A DNA stretch of 64,000 bases from Tausonia pullulans. Taxonomy: Eukaryota; Basidiomycota; Tremellomycetes; Cystofilobasidiales; Mrakiaceae. Numbering within the stretch: position 1 is the stretch's first letter; each line of letters begins with the position of its first letter. This document shows positions 34,730 through 47,512 of this stretch, piece by piece. The position numbers and the translations under genes are program-made. A model generated the notes under the pieces. It searched no databases. It was not told where the DNA came from and saw only the letters and a program-made list of their open reading frames with translations. The DNA lies in contig OX637622.1 in NCBI GenBank assembly GCA_951802195.1, positions 558,001 through 622,000 on the forward strand, read 5' to 3'.

Positions 34730-35928
34730 TCACTTTCGCCCCTTCTTCTTCTTCCCTCCGCCGCTTCCACCCGTCTGTGCTGTCGGCGGCGCACTTGCGA
34801 CACTACCTTGGGTCATACCCGCGCCCATGCCCTCCTTCTTCGGCAGGCCATTGCCCTTCTTGTTCTTGCTGTTCGCGTAGTTGCCCGGGATGGGCGCAGC
34901 AACCTGGTTCGTCCGTGCGCGGAGGGGGAGCCATCGCTCCGGCTGTGGAACTCGCTCAATCGTCAGCAGACAGTTCTCAAATGAGCTCAGGCGAGAACCA
35001 CTCACGTCCTCCGTGAATGGCCGTCCTTCGACAGCGCCCTTGGGCAGCCGATGGGACCGGCGCTTCTTCTTCTCGCCCTCCCCAGCAGCAGCAGCAGCAG
35101 CTCCGGCAGCTGCCTTCTTCGCCCCCTCGCCCCAAACGAGAGGCGTCCTCGAACCCGACGCGATCGGTTGTTGCTCCTCCGACCAAACAGCCTTGGGCAG
35201 AATGGGCACTTCCTCCTCAAGCGCATCGAGGTCGAGCGTGTCCTCCGCATCACGGGTGTGCTCGAGGAAACCCGTGGCGAGGAAGTCGGCGAGGGATGTC
35301 GCGAGCGTGAGGTTCGCCTCCAGGAGCGGGGCAGCGGAAGCCAAGGTCTCAGTGGCGGTGATGGTGGTGAGGTTGGAGAAGAGCTCGGCGGCGAGAGGAT
35401 AGGCGTGGGTGGCGTAGGCCTGGAAGAACGGACAGGTGGTAGCTGTAAGCATACACGCGCGCGTGCCGTCGCAGGGAAAGCACGCGATGTGAGAGAGCGA
35501 CTCACAATCTGAGCCTCAAGCATCTCCTTGGCCTCCCCATCCTCCACGCCCTGCTCCAGCACCGTCCGGGCCTCGGCGAGCCTCCCGAGTCGGTAGAGCG
35601 CGTACGCGCGCTCAAACTCGCCGCCAGCAGCAGGCAGCGCGGCGAGGGCGTCTTCGAATCGGCCAAGACGGAGATGGATGCTCGCCCGGGTGAGGGCGTC
35701 GACCGGGGTTGGGTCGAGGGCGAGGACTGCTCAGCAGTGCAGTCGTCAGCGAGGAGAGCTCAGAGAGAGGGAAGGCCTCGACGCCAACGCACGTTGCTGG
35801 GTCGTCTTGAGCGCGTTGACGAGGTGACTCTGCGCGAGCTGGGTGGCGAGCCGCCGGCGAAGATAGGCAATCTTGACGGCCGCTGGACGGGCGGGCCGCG
35901 GGGCGATGGGCTTGGGAATGTAGGGCAT
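34730..35928 (-). CDS. SRP72: Signal recognition particle subunit SRP72, unusually short
   Basis: Part of the cytosolic ribonucleoprotein that directs nascent secretory proteins to the ER; SRP72 works with SRP68 on SRP RNA. The start used is MPYIPKPIAPRP (35928). After one intron comes a TPR-like block, VLALDPTPVDALTRASIHLR then FERAYALYRLGRLAEARTVL, which closely follows the first TPRs of SRP72. The C-terminal part has the basic stretch EKKKRRSHRLPKG and, once a short intron is removed, DPERWLPLRARTNQ, the conserved SRP72 RNA-binding motif, then a Lys/Gly-rich tail ending KKKKGRK (stop 34732-34730). I estimate about 330 residues, against roughly 600-670 in well-studied members. Most of the middle TPRs are therefore absent. 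Alternatives are a missed exon or a wrong start. Confidence 0.8.
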
Positions 35929-36072
35929 GACGGTGATGGGTGGTGGGGGTTGGACGACGAGATGAGGGAGCAAGGAAAGCGAGACTCCGAGACGGCCCGC
36001 GCGCGTCTCGACTGGAGCAGAGAGGGCCGGCCATGTCCCTTCCGACCATCATCCATCTTCGCCACCATCACC

Positions 36073-37688
36073 ATGCTCTCCCCGTTTGAGTTCAGTCAGT
36101 CCTAGCCCACCTTGAGCCTCCGGATTTAGTCCTCATCGCCTAATTCTCGCCCCTACAGACGTCCTCAAGGCGTTCGGCCTCGTTGGCGCCCTCTTTGTTC
36201 TCTCCAAGACGCTCAGCCTCCTCCGGCTCGTCGCCGAGCTCACCATCCTCCCGGGCAAGAGTGTGCGTCAATCAGACTGACATGAGTGTAAGGCGAGGCC
36301 AGGGTTGCTGATCGCGGCTGTGTTTGCGTATGCTCCAGCTCAAGGCGTACGGCGCGGGCAAGGGCTCCTGGGCTCGTGAGTCCTCTCTCTTTGGTTCTCT
36401 ATTCGAATACCAGCCATCAACGAAGTGGGGGAGTGAGGGGGGGGGGGATAAGCAAGACGGCAGCGGTCCATTGCCTTCACGACGCGTCGGCGGCCTCGTG
36501 CGCGTGGGGGCCAGCCGGTTATCCTTTCGCCGCGTTGGGGCAAATGACAAGCTGTCTCTTCTTCCCTGCAAAGATTCACGCGTCTTCCCATTGAAGGGTC
36601 CATCCAGGTGGGAAGGGCTGCCCTCATGTCCGAGCCCGGCCCAATGCGCTCGAGCCTTTCCCCAAGCCGTCCTCTAAATCTTCCTCCCCCAACGCGGGAA
36701 CTGGTCTATCTGACACCCCCCTCCGTTTACGCTCCCAGTCATCACCGGTCCCACGGGCGACATCGGCCTCGCCTTTGCGCGCAAGCTAGCCAAGGCCGGC
36801 TTCAACGTTGTCCTCGTCGGCCGGTCCAGGGCCAAGCTCGCCGACGTCGCATCTGAGCTCCGTGAGTTCTTGGTCCGGTCGCTCATCCTGGATCCGCGAG
36901 CTGATCCGCCATCGCAGAGACCAAGTACAGCGTTAAGACCCGCGAGGTCGTTCTTGACTTCGGCAGCCCTGCTCCCGAGGCATTCGATGAGCTCCGCTCT
37001 CTCGCGGGCGAGATCCAGATCTCGGTCCTTGGTTAGTCGCAGGCTTCTCACTACCTCCTTAATAGGCTGACCACCTCCTACAGTCAACAACGCCGGCGTC
37101 TCACACGACATGCCGGTCCACTTTGCCGAGACCCCCACCTCAGAGATGCTCTCCATCCTCGACGTCAATATCAAATCCACTCTTCTCGTCACCCAAGCCG
37201 TCCTCCCACCCATGGTCACCAGGAAGAACGGCCTCATTCTCACCGTCGGCTCCTTCTCCGCGCTCATCCCCTCCGCGATGCTCGCGACCTACACAGGTTC
37301 CAAGGCCTTCCTCGAGCGGTGGTCCCAAGCGCTCGGCGAGGAGCTCGCCGAGTCCCACGTCGACGTCGAGCTCGTCGTTCCGTACTTCGTCGTCTCCTCC
37401 ATGTCCAAGATCCGGAAGCCGACGATGCTCGTCCCTACCGCCGGAGCGTTCGTCGATGCCACGCTCTCCAGCTTGGGCCTCGCCAGGGGCGCCGCTGGAC
37501 GGCCGTTCACGAGCACGCCGTTCTGGAGCCACGCGGTGTTTGATTGGGCGCTGGCGACGTTTGGACTCGGAGGAAGGTTTGCGATGGGCAAGGGCCTCGC
37601 GATGCACAAGGACATCAGGAAGAGAGCGATCAGGAAGAAGGAGAGGCAGGCTGCTGCTGCGGCGGCGGCGGCGGCTGATAAGCAGTAG
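36073..37688 (+). CDS. IFA38: Very-long-chain 3-oxoacyl-CoA reductase
   Basis: It catalyses the NADPH-dependent second step of fatty acid elongation in the ER membrane. A short first exon MLSPFEFS is followed by the membrane segment FGLVGALFVLSKTLSLLRLV, then LKAYGAGKGSWA and a longer intron (to about 36737). The short-chain dehydrogenase fold has VITGPTGDIGLAFARKLAKA (TGxxxGxG-like cofactor site), NNAGVSHDMP, and the catalytic segment VGSFSALIPSAMLATYTGSK with Ser and YxxxK. The C-terminus is basic with an Ala run and ends AADKQ. The TGPTGDIG and YTGSK motifs and the N-terminal helix place it with yeast Ifa38. It is of normal length with no defect seen. It starts about 145 bp from, and diverges from, SRP72. 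Confidence 0.93.
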
Positions 37689-40600
37689 GTAGGTAGGGAG
37701 AAGACGAAGAGATCTAGATGACTAGCAGAAGGCGCACCAGATCAAAGCCATGCAGTCGGGACGCGGGCGAGACAGGAGAGAGAGACTGCATCTTCCTTCG
37801 AGTCAGTCCCAGAGATCCCATGAGCGTCTGCGCGTCTGGATGCGGCACCATGAAGAGGTTCGAGAGATGGCGCATCTCCTGAGCAGCGGCAACCGTTAAG
37901 GGATCGGGTGGTGTTCGAAGAGCGTTAGAAAGGCCTTAGGTGGCCAATCTATAGAGTGGCCGAAAAGGTCGTGGTCCTTGACCGCCTGCAAAGGGGGTTG
38001 CATGGCGGACCGGCTTGGACAGGATATCGTTGAGCGCGGAAAGAGGCCTGGTATCGAACGTCCCATCGTCGACTGGTCGGATTGCCGCCTCTTTTGAAAC
38101 GAAACCCAAGAGTCGCTCTCTCTGTGCTCGTCAGAACAACCATTCGGCGATGTAGTCAATGCGGGGCGCGACAAAGACTCGGATGGCAGCAACCGCTCTC
38201 AATCGGAGGAGCTGCTAGTCACATGCTGGGCTTGGCAATACCAAGACGATCGAATGCGTCTTTGAGCAGCGGGAAAGCTCACTTGATGGAGGAGATCAAG
38301 GTCGCCAGGACGGCCGCAAGGCCGGAGGACCGCCACCCTAAGCGGGGCGGAGGAGAATGAGGGGAAAATACTGCCGATGAGATCAGCGTCCATGTTTCCA
38401 ATAGTCCCAGAACCATTATGTACTCTCTATTACAGTGTAACCCAGCGCTCACTCGAATGAGATGAAAGAGATGGACAGGCCCCCTCACTCGCGGCAGCTA
38501 CGCACGATGCAAAGTCCGTCAGCGACACCATCTTGGGCTGCTGAGGTGTCGGAAGCAGGGAATGGCAGGTGTAGTGTTGCAGACAGAGTATTCACCAGTT
38601 GATGCTTTTGGTCTGGTCGAGTTCGGGCTGCTCACCTAGACAAGTTGGTGGTGGATCCCGAGCTGTGAAGGGAAATTAAGGTCGTGAGCAATGCTACCGA
38701 ATGCGTCTTTCTCGAGTGATGTCACATGACACCTATTTCTGAAAAAAGCCGCCTCCGTCTGATTTGACTCCAATGTTGTCTGAAGGAAAGAGACCGCGAG
38801 TTAGGAGGTGGTGCTAGGTCTCACGCGAAATCTATACGATGCCTTGGGATGGCAAGGCGGCGTGCCAGATGCTGAGTTCAGCGTCTATTTCCGATATTTG
38901 ATCGTTCAACACCAAGCAGATTTTGGATGCCAAGCCGAATTGTAGGGACGCAAAACTAGCCGAACGAAGCAGCTAAGCTGATTCCGGGAATGTACAGACA
39001 GCGAACAGACATGTTAAGCTCAGCGGACTAGTCTCATCACACAAGACGAGAAAGTCTCACCGTCGAAATTCTCCCCAGTAGAGCTCGCTCGCAACTTCCG
39101 ACGATGGCTTGTCAGCTCGATGCTCCGTCAAAGGACTCCTATATTGATGGCAAAGTGGAGACCTTCGCCGGCTACCAATAGAACGCACTACGGTACTGAA
39201 TAATTCTGGTAGACCTCTCAGAGGAACTTATTGTTGCCCTAAGTTAAGAAGAGTACATTATGACCTTCAAAGTGGACTCACAGTACTGATGTGAAAGTCA
39301 TAGCGTGCGGTGGGCGAGGCCGGATAAAGCGGGTGAAAGCATGATAGGATCCATCTGGAAGTGATGGGTATGGGATCAGTAATGCTTCAGACGCAGGACG
39401 CCTGAGAGGATCCTTCACTGTGAACTCCGAAGACGGGACTTTGAGTGAGGACGAGGGTCTGAACTGCGGAGTGAGCCGGGCGCAAAGACAAGGAGGCAGC
39501 CGACGTGCGCAAAGCCGCCGTTCGTCTGGTATATATTAGCAGTATACATCCTGCAATAGTTGTCATACAAGAGGATGGACTGTCTGGTGTCAGATACCGT
39601 ACAAGTCAAACGAAGAACGGTGGAGCTGGTTGCAATGTGCGAGAGTTTAACGCGCGGAGGCGAGGTCCATCTCGGCGACGCTCGACTATCCACCGACTCA
39701 CGTCTTTCGAGTTCTTGGCGTTAACTTGCGATGTCATTCTGTCGAGTCTTCCTAAACAGGCTTCCTGAGTCCGTCTCGCTCGCTCTATGATGAATATGCA
39801 CGCCTGTCTAATGTCTAAGGCTTCGTTCAGACCATTATGCGCTTCTCTCTCCTCAATTGGTTGCCGTCGTCGGCTTCCAAATTGCCCCTCCTGCCGAGGC
39901 TGCTCCCCGGCCGCTGTCCATTCAGGTGATCCGTGGAGCTGCACGCCGCCAGATCCTTGTTTCTCCCAGCGCCATTTTCTGGTTGACGTCCTGCACCTCA
40001 GTCGTCGAGAATGTCACCTCCCTTTCATTGGGAGCATGCCGCGCCCTGACGTGGCTCTTCTACTCTGTACAGGCTACAAGGGTGGCTAAATTCATGCTGA
40101 ATCCATGGGACACGGAGTCAAGGCTTAAGTCAACAATTGTCTGTTTCCTCACTCCGAAAGCTATCGTGCGTGCGACTTCGAGAAGTCCCAGGGAGGAGGA
40201 AGCGCGCCGATTCAACATCACGGGAGAATCCGGCAAGCTTGGGATGCTCATCATCTTCAATAAAGAACTCTCATACTGATGCAATAGCTCATAATTATAT
40301 ATTATTCTTCAGTTTTCTTTCTGGCGAACGATCTGTTCGGCGCTTCTGTCCTTCATCTATTATATCTCCCCTCGTCTCCGTCTCTATCCACTCTCACTGC
40401 CCAGTCGGCCGATCCTTGGGCTCCTTAACATCACCATTAGGAGAAATGTACCACAGTAATGATGATAATATCCACCAGTTCAGACATCATTGCTTCAAGT
40501 CAGCAGTCCCCTGCAGGCTGACACACATAGTAGAATGCACCATATGATGACTTGGTACATCGGAGGTATCATTCCCGCTTCATGCTGTGAACGTAGTTAG

Positions 40601-41672
40601 AAGTCAACAAGGAAGTGGGGAAAGTCCGTTTTTTTGAGCGTCAGATCTCGAATATTTCAGTGCTGCGTCGCTTTACTAGCTTGTGGCGTCCGCCCTGTTT
40701 GTACCTCCAACCACCCCTTCCATATGAGCTGTTGGATGGCGTTCTTGTGCTTGCCCGCCAGTGAGCATGCCGAGAAGACTTGGGTTGAGCAAGATGAAGT
40801 CGGAGGTGAGTTCCTGAGTCGTGAGCGAGAAAGGTTTCTTTTTCGCACTCACCGCAGAAATCACACGACAATACTGTTGAGGACAGGACATGAATGCTCA
40901 TGTGTAGACAGGTCCAAAGAAAGGAGGAGTATGCGCGCGTCAATGACTGACAAGGATGATAATCGATACCGCAGCACGTCATCGGGATGCTTGCCTGCTA
41001 ACAGTTCCGCATATGTTTCAGTGACTACTCGAGTGACGATCTGTGTTGAACGACTTGAGATGGAAGGAACAAAACAAAGGTAGACAACAGGATAGATACT
41101 GGCAGCAAGCAAGGTGTTTTCATTGGCTCTTGACTTCAGATACGCATGAGAGGGGACTCAAAGAGGGAGTTAGATAGAGGGAAGATATAAGAGACCGTAT
41201 CGTCGGCCATGGCTGGAGAGTGAGAGTGAGAGTGAGATTGGGAGTGATGTGATGGGTTTGGGTGATAAGATCGACGAGCCGGAGAGGATTATGAGAGAAA
41301 GGAGACAGCGTCGGTGTCTTCAGTCCTTAAAAGGTGATAGACATAGTTCGAAACACTGCCAGTGCCCGCTCCAAGCCTTCTTACTTGCCTGATGTCCCCG
41401 ACGACGGCAACTTCAGGCGTGGCCTGACCGGCGAGCGAGCCAGAAACAGGTGCCTCCCATTTGTTTTTTTTGGGGAGCACTACTATTGATTCTTGAGAAC
41501 TAGCCTGAGACAACCCTGACAGGTGACCAGGGAGGAGGGGCCAATCGGGCTGCAGCGGCGATGCGCGCGCGGCTTCAGTGTCACGACAGTCGACGCTTCA
41601 AGCCGCCACAGCTGCACCTGCCAAGGCTCCCTTTCTGAAACATTTTAGAAGGGCTGCGAGCGAAGACCGTCA
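37689..41672. other. Region of about 4 kb without a supported gene
   Basis: Open frames here are under about 150 codons and none shows a domain I recognise. The longest (39857-40279 on plus, 40634-41083 on plus, 40861-41112 on minus) overlap antisense frames and lack plausible splice partners. The frame at 41112-40861 contains IVTRVVTETYAELLAGKHPD, which looks somewhat protein-like but could not be extended. The sequence is less GC-rich in wobble pattern than neighbouring genes. No tRNA, terminal repeats or transposase were found. It could hold decayed elements or lineage-specific transcripts. Confidence 0.35.
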
Positions 41673-44226
41673 TTAAGCATCGTGGGCGATTGTTTGACCC
41701 TCTTCCCTCTCGAGCTCCGCCCTGATCCTCCTCTTTCGGACACGGTCCTCGCTCCCGAGCTTGCTATCTCCAAATACCTCGTCCATCTCCTCGAGACCTG
41801 ATCCAAGTAAAGGGTGTCAGGACATCAGACCGATCCTGAGTGGGCGTTCTGTCTTCTGCTCACTTCGTCCTTTGGTCTCGGGCACAATCAGCGAGGCAAA
41901 GAGGTACCCGCCGAAGCAGGATCCAGCGAATAGGCAGTAAGTCAAAAGCGGCGAGAATGAGAGGAGAGGAGGGGTCACGAGCTGCGTAAATCGGGTTAAA
42001 TGTCAGCAAAGAGTGAATTGACCTGAAGAGAAGAATGAGTGTGGGCTGACTCCGATAAGGGCGTTGAACCTGACGGAATCCGGAAAAGGCGGACGATATC
42101 AGAAAAGAGAAAATTGAAATATTGGATTGATTCACGCACGTCCAGTTGGACGCAGTCGAAAGCGCCACCCCTCGCGCTGAGACGCTCGTTGGGAAGACCT
42201 CAGATGGAAGCACCCTATGCGTGTGTCAGCTGAAACTCGCATTTGGTGCCTCCGGTGGAATGACAAACCATGCGATGGGACCCTGACGTAGTTAGTCAGC
42301 TTGTAAATCACGCACAATCGATGGGAAAACACTCACAAATGAAAGGCCGTAGAAGGCGGTGAAAGCGTAAATGAAGCCCTAAGATAAATCCCGTTTGTCA
42401 GTCTTGGGGCCTGAGAAGTAGTTGCAGTCTTATTCAGAGCCTTACTACGGCCGTCCACGCCATCGTTTGATGCTGCTCCCACTTGCCATCGAAGCGGGCG
42501 ACAATCCCGGCGACGCCAAGGAGCGCAAACATCATGCCGAGTGCTCCCAAAGTGAGGAGTCGCTTTCGGCCCAGTGAGTCGACCCCTGAGATCGAAAGGA
42601 TGATGAATTAGAGAGGTTGGAAGCACGGATAAGGAGATTGCTGGACCGACAAAGGATCGCGGGGAAGGTAACGACGAGCTGGATAATATTGATGAGGCCC
42701 GAGCCGAGGAGCGTCGGGAGCGAGCCTGAGAGACCGAGGGATGCCAGCATCGTGGGACCGTAGTAAAGAAGGGCATTTATGCCGCTTCGAAGAGGACCCG
42801 TGTAAGAACAGAAGTCCCCAGAAGTGGGTGACTATGGGCGAGGGCTACTCACCTCAGCTGCTGAAACAGCATGACTCCACATCCGACGATTGTCCGCCTT
42901 CGCAGCCCGGGATCGAGCAGACTTTTCCATTCGGCTATCTCAGCCTTCAATACCATCCATCGGCTTCCTGATGAAGGGCGGAACCCTTTGGTACGCTCCT
43001 CTCGACACTCTTGAGCAAAGCGAGCTTCAACGAGAATCTCTCGCCACTCGCGCTGGACCTCGGCGTCGTTGGTGGGCAGCTGGCGCAGGCGGGCGAGGCT
43101 CTCCAGACCGAGCGCTTGGGACTTGGGTGATGACTGCGAGGCGAGCCATCGGGGGGAGAACGGGAAAACGAAGACAAGGGCGAGGATAAGGAGGATGGCT
43201 GGGAGAATCTGAACGAAAAGTGGAAGGCGCCAAGCTGATCAATGCAAACATGTTTCAGCTGAGTCGAATCTCTGAAGGTCGAGAGCTCCGACTTGACTTA
43301 CAGATCGAGCCGGGCACTGTAGACGTTGTCCATAATCAGCGAGATTCTATAATACTCGTCATCCCACCTCCTGTAATCACAGTTCCTCGTCGCAAATCCG
43401 AACCAGAAGCCCAGGACGACGCCTGAGACGATGGAAAGCTGCTCCAGCGCCAGGATGGCCCCTCTCAGCTCCGCCGGAGATATCTCGCTCATGTAAAGGG
43501 GACTGAGCATTGACATGGCGCCAATTCCGAGCCCGCCGATGGCGCGTCCCGCTGTGAGGCTCCCGAACGAGAAGGAGAAAGTCTGGAAGAGGGAGCCAAC
43601 GAGGAAGACAGAGGAGGCGAGAACGAGAGAGTATCGGCGCGATATGGCGTCGGCCCAGAAAGAGGCCTGTAAGGAGCCTTTTGCAAAAAGTTTAAAGGAA
43701 TAAGTCATAGTCCTATCTGATTGTGATATCCACTTACCGATCACGCAGCCCAGCTCGAGGGCGGCCGTGACGAAACCGAGCTGTGCGGAGGAGAGCGCGA
43801 ACCGCTGCTTGTAATCGTCCATCACGAGGACATTGGCAATCACCCTGAGAACGAGCAGTCAGCCTGTTGCGTCTTGATAGTTGACATTAGGTGAAGCTGA
43901 CCCCTGGTCGTAACTGAATGAAGGGACGAGATTGAACGAGGTCAACGAGCGAGCGGCGTGCCCTGTTGACATAACAAGGTCTCCTTAATCGTAATCACCC
44001 GAAACAGAGCCCACCGAGAGACGCGAACCCTGCGATCAGGATTGGAGTTCTGTTATTACTGGACACAAGCCCTCGCCAGCTCGCATGCTGAGCGCCTTCA
44101 AGATTCGTCGGAGCAACGGATGGGAAGGGGGCGAGTGGTCTGGCACATCAGAAGTCAGCTCCGCTGAAACTATCCAGCTAATATTTCGACTTACTCGTAG
44201 CCTTGATATAGATGGCTAGTGGACAT
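41673..44226 (-). CDS. MFS sugar transporter (sugar porter family)
   Basis: A 12-helix plasma-membrane transporter, probably for hexoses or related sugars. The chosen start MSTSHLYQGYE (44226) splices into PLAPFPSVAPTNLEGAQHAS and then TPILIAGFASLGGLCFGYDQ, the first helix with the GYDQG motif. Then follow VIANVLVMDDYKQRF, ADAISRRYSLVLASS, and the family signature GRAIGGLGIGAMSMLSPLYM with SEISPAELRG. After the sixth helix come FPFSPRWLASQ and ARLRQLPTNDAEVQREWREI of the central loop. The C-terminal half has SGINALLYYGPT-like sequence, VDSLGRKRLL, LPSEVFPTSVSARG, NALIGLVTPPLL and PETKGR. It ends EEGQTIAHDA with TAA at 41675-41673. The main conserved motifs are intact. The exact sugar cannot be read from sequence. 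Confidence 0.9.
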
Positions 44227-45609
44227 GATAGTTGAGAGGCATGAGCGAGCGAGACTTACGCGCGTCTGGGCCATCTCTCGCGTTCGGCTGAGCCCGAGTC
44301 TCCGCATGGACCTGTATGCCAGGTGAGGGCTGCGATTTCGAGAAGACATGATAGCCAGATGACAATCATACAAAGCCGCGGAACTGACCTTGTACGATGG
44401 CGAGCAGCAGCAAGAGACGCCTGCGTGCGCTGACACATGCCCTCTGATGTCTCGCTTGCACCAAGAAGGCGGCGGAGCTATGAACATTCGTTGATAATTC
44501 TCTATCTTTCGGCTCTCCAGCGACGTCAGGAAAATATTGATGCCCTGACAACTCACGGGATCTCCAAGACTCAAGCTGGACGGATGGGCCAGCCTGCAGG
44601 AGTGGCGTCTCGCCTATCACCGATCCCTCCCTCCGAGGTTTTTACGTTCCTGTCCATCTCACTTCCGCCGACTTGCTCTATATCGACCTATTCTGAGTGT
44701 TAAATAAATGAGAATATTTGGTGCTGAGTCATGAACATGGAAGCCTCCCTCTATGTGATGACTTCTCAGGGCATGTCTCAGCCTCCACTCGCCAGCGCGC
44801 CTCTTCTACCCCTTCATGTCAGACTGCTTCAAATGCAACGCCTCCGCCACTAGGTATCCCGATCAGCCCGCGCGGTCCCGTCTACCCAAGAAGTCGGCCA
44901 GGCTCCTTCCCTGTAAATTTTATCAAGGAGCCACTCGAATCACACAATGTGAGCTGAATAAGGAGGGTGGCCGGAAGTTGCCCGGCTTACAGGCTTTCAA
45001 CCATCACCGTCGCCTCGCCTAATATCCTTCAACCCGCCCTCGTGGAAGCGGCCTCGCCGGAATTCCTGGCGTCGAGACATCTTTCCCTGAGGGTGGCGTT
45101 GAAACTTACCCCGATTCGGCGATCATGGGTGAATGGTGTTCTCTCTCCCCTGTTGTTTCTGAGATGATCTCATGATATCTTCGATAGAAAAGACCAAACA
45201 TTCACTGAACATCTCTTCAAGCGTGGGCATCTGAGATGGGTGAGGTCTCAGACAGAATCAGACACGCCTAGTGACAGTCGGTGAGTCAGTCAATGGTGCT
45301 CAAGGCTGGTCGCGTGGTTGGAGGCTGAGAGGTCATCAACCTCTAACCGTCATGAGAGGGCTCTTACCTTTGGCCATGCCAAGCCTTTCCCCAGGTCTCC
45401 GCCGACACGCGCGCACATAGTCGAGGCCCGCGATCGCTGATCCTTTTTCGTTCCCGCCCACGCCACCTACCCGAGCGAGGCGCAGTTGAGGCGGGGCGCC
45501 CAAAGTTGAGCAAGAAGCGGGACGACGAGCGAACATCTTTCCCGCTCTCTACCCTTCTCCCTATCGCCCACATCCATCTCCTCGGTCTCAGCCACCCCCC
45601 TCCAACATC
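44227..45609. other. Intergenic region, no gene supported
   Basis: About 1.4 kb between the divergently transcribed sugar transporter and Ser/Thr-rich membrane protein genes. It probably contains both promoters. Short open frames have no recognisable features. Confidence 0.4.
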
Positions 45610-47512
45610 ATGGCGGAACAATGCTACACTAACCCTGTCGCGACTCTATACGAAGAGAGGACGACGTCCTTCGTCAGCAATATCCTCTCAACAATCGTAA
45701 ATCCTATCCCCTTTTGCCTTCACTGGAATTCTACGCCACATCGTAGTGCTGATCTCCGCTTGCTTTAGAGCATACCGTTTACTTCTACCATCGAGGCCAC
45801 TGTCACCGTCGGGACCGTCACTAGCTGCGCTTCGTCAACCGTCGTAGTGCCGACGCCGATCGTGTCGGGAAACTCGTCAATTTCTGGATCTCCGATTACA
45901 AACTGTCTGGATCCTGTCACCTCCTACATCCTCTCGACCACGGCGAGTCTTCTTCCCTAGCATGGATCGGTTTAGAAACGAGTCTGATAGTTCCCCTACA
46001 GCGATCACCCAGCACTGGGTACAGCTTCGAGACCACGACCATCCCCACCACGATTTACGGCACAACTTCTGTGGCGACTGGTACTCAGTACACGACCTCT
46101 TGCACCACAGGCTCAGAGTCTAGCTCGTTAGTCGTCCCAGTCAGCGTTCAGAACGGCCGTCGCCAGGATGAAACTGATCGATACGCCCCATAGTTCCACC
46201 TCGTCAAGCAGGTGGACCAGTAGCTGGACCAGTTCGGCTCCCCCCACTCCCATTGCCGCCAGGTCATCTTCGTGGGAACCTCAGTCTACATCCTTTTCCG
46301 AAGCCTATTCCGTGTACTCGAAAGCGGAAATCATGACCGTCACATCCAACGGGGCGGCCTATGTCACATCTGTAAGCGACAGCGCTGGGGTGCAGCATGC
46401 ATCTATTCGAAGAACAGGGTCGTCATCGCTAAAATTTGGTTTTACGAACTGCAGGTGTTAACCCCAGTCACTGTCACTCAAACATTCTCTCAAATTATCG
46501 AAGCTCAACAATCGACTGCGACTAAGATCGCGTACGTACTGTTTTACTGGATCCGCGAGCATGGCCGATGATTTGGTCGTTGATAACTCGACGTTCAGCC
46601 CCATTATTGGAGGTGTCGTCGGTGGAGTTTCTATTCTAGCGTGTATCTTTGCATTCCTCTTCTTGCGGTGGCGCAGGAAGAAGAAGGACAGGCAGGAGTG
46701 GGAGGAAGCCTATGATGCAGGTCAAATGGCGGCTGCTGCCCACGGCGATGGCAGCAACGATGATCACGACGGTTACGCCGCTGGAACGTAAGTTCTGTCA
46801 TTATACAAATTTACCAAATAATAGGACGACAATCATAATTGACATCTCTTCTGCTCTCAGTGTCGAGAGGAAGCCGGTCGATCTCGATGATGAGACGAAG
46901 GACAGTGCGGGAGTGATCCAGCCCTATTCGGTAAGAGACGACAGCCCGCTTCCACTTTCGTCTTTCTTCCTCTCTTCTGACGTCTAGAACCTCCATTAGT
47001 ATTCGCTTGAAGCCAACCAGTACGCCACAATGCCTGCTTCTACCTACGAGGGCCAGCCTATGTCATCAACTTCCGGCGCCGCTGCCGGCTTTGGTCTCAC
47101 CGGTGCTGGTGCTGCTACCTCGGCCTACTCAGACAGCCAGCATCCTCACTCGTCCGTTTACTCGCCCTCGATGATGTCCGGCGAGGCGTCTGAGTACGGC
47201 GGCGGCGTTGCAAACCTCGGCGCGGGTGGCCAAGGCTCTCCTCCTCCCCCGACGCCGTACACTGCTGGCACCGATAGCGGCCAGAATCTTGGTCTTCTCC
47301 CAGGCCAGCGCTACTCTAAGGCTCACGAGGCTGGCTACGAAGCTCCCGTAGTTCGTGGCAACAGCATGGCAAGCAGTGGCAGCAGCGGGCCAGCCCTCTC
47401 ACCGACGGCCGCTATCTTCCATCACACGCCTGGTGGAGACCCCCTCGTCCAGCATCAGGATGCCGGCCCGGCCGTTGAGGAACTTCCACCTACCTACATC
47501 GGTATGAGGTGA
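45610..47512 (+). CDS. Ser/Thr-rich single-pass membrane protein
   Basis: Function unknown. It begins MAEQCYTNPVATLYEERTTS, then Ser/Thr/Val-rich exons (STIEATVTVGTVTSCASSTV, TTTIPTTIYGTTSVATGTQY) that would be a heavily O-glycosylated outer domain. One membrane helix, SPIIGGVVGGVSILACIFAF, is followed by the basic stop-transfer sequence RWRRKKKDRQEW. The cytosolic tail is rich in Gly, Ser and Pro and ends EELPPTYIGMR, TGA 47510-47512. This layout resembles fungal wall or stress sensors and the TMEM154/Mid2-like single-helix proteins, but there is no WSC or similar domain. No clear signal peptide is seen at the chosen start. One intron may be of the GC-AG type (45943-46001). Exon borders between 46090 and 46560 are uncertain. 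Confidence 0.65.
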
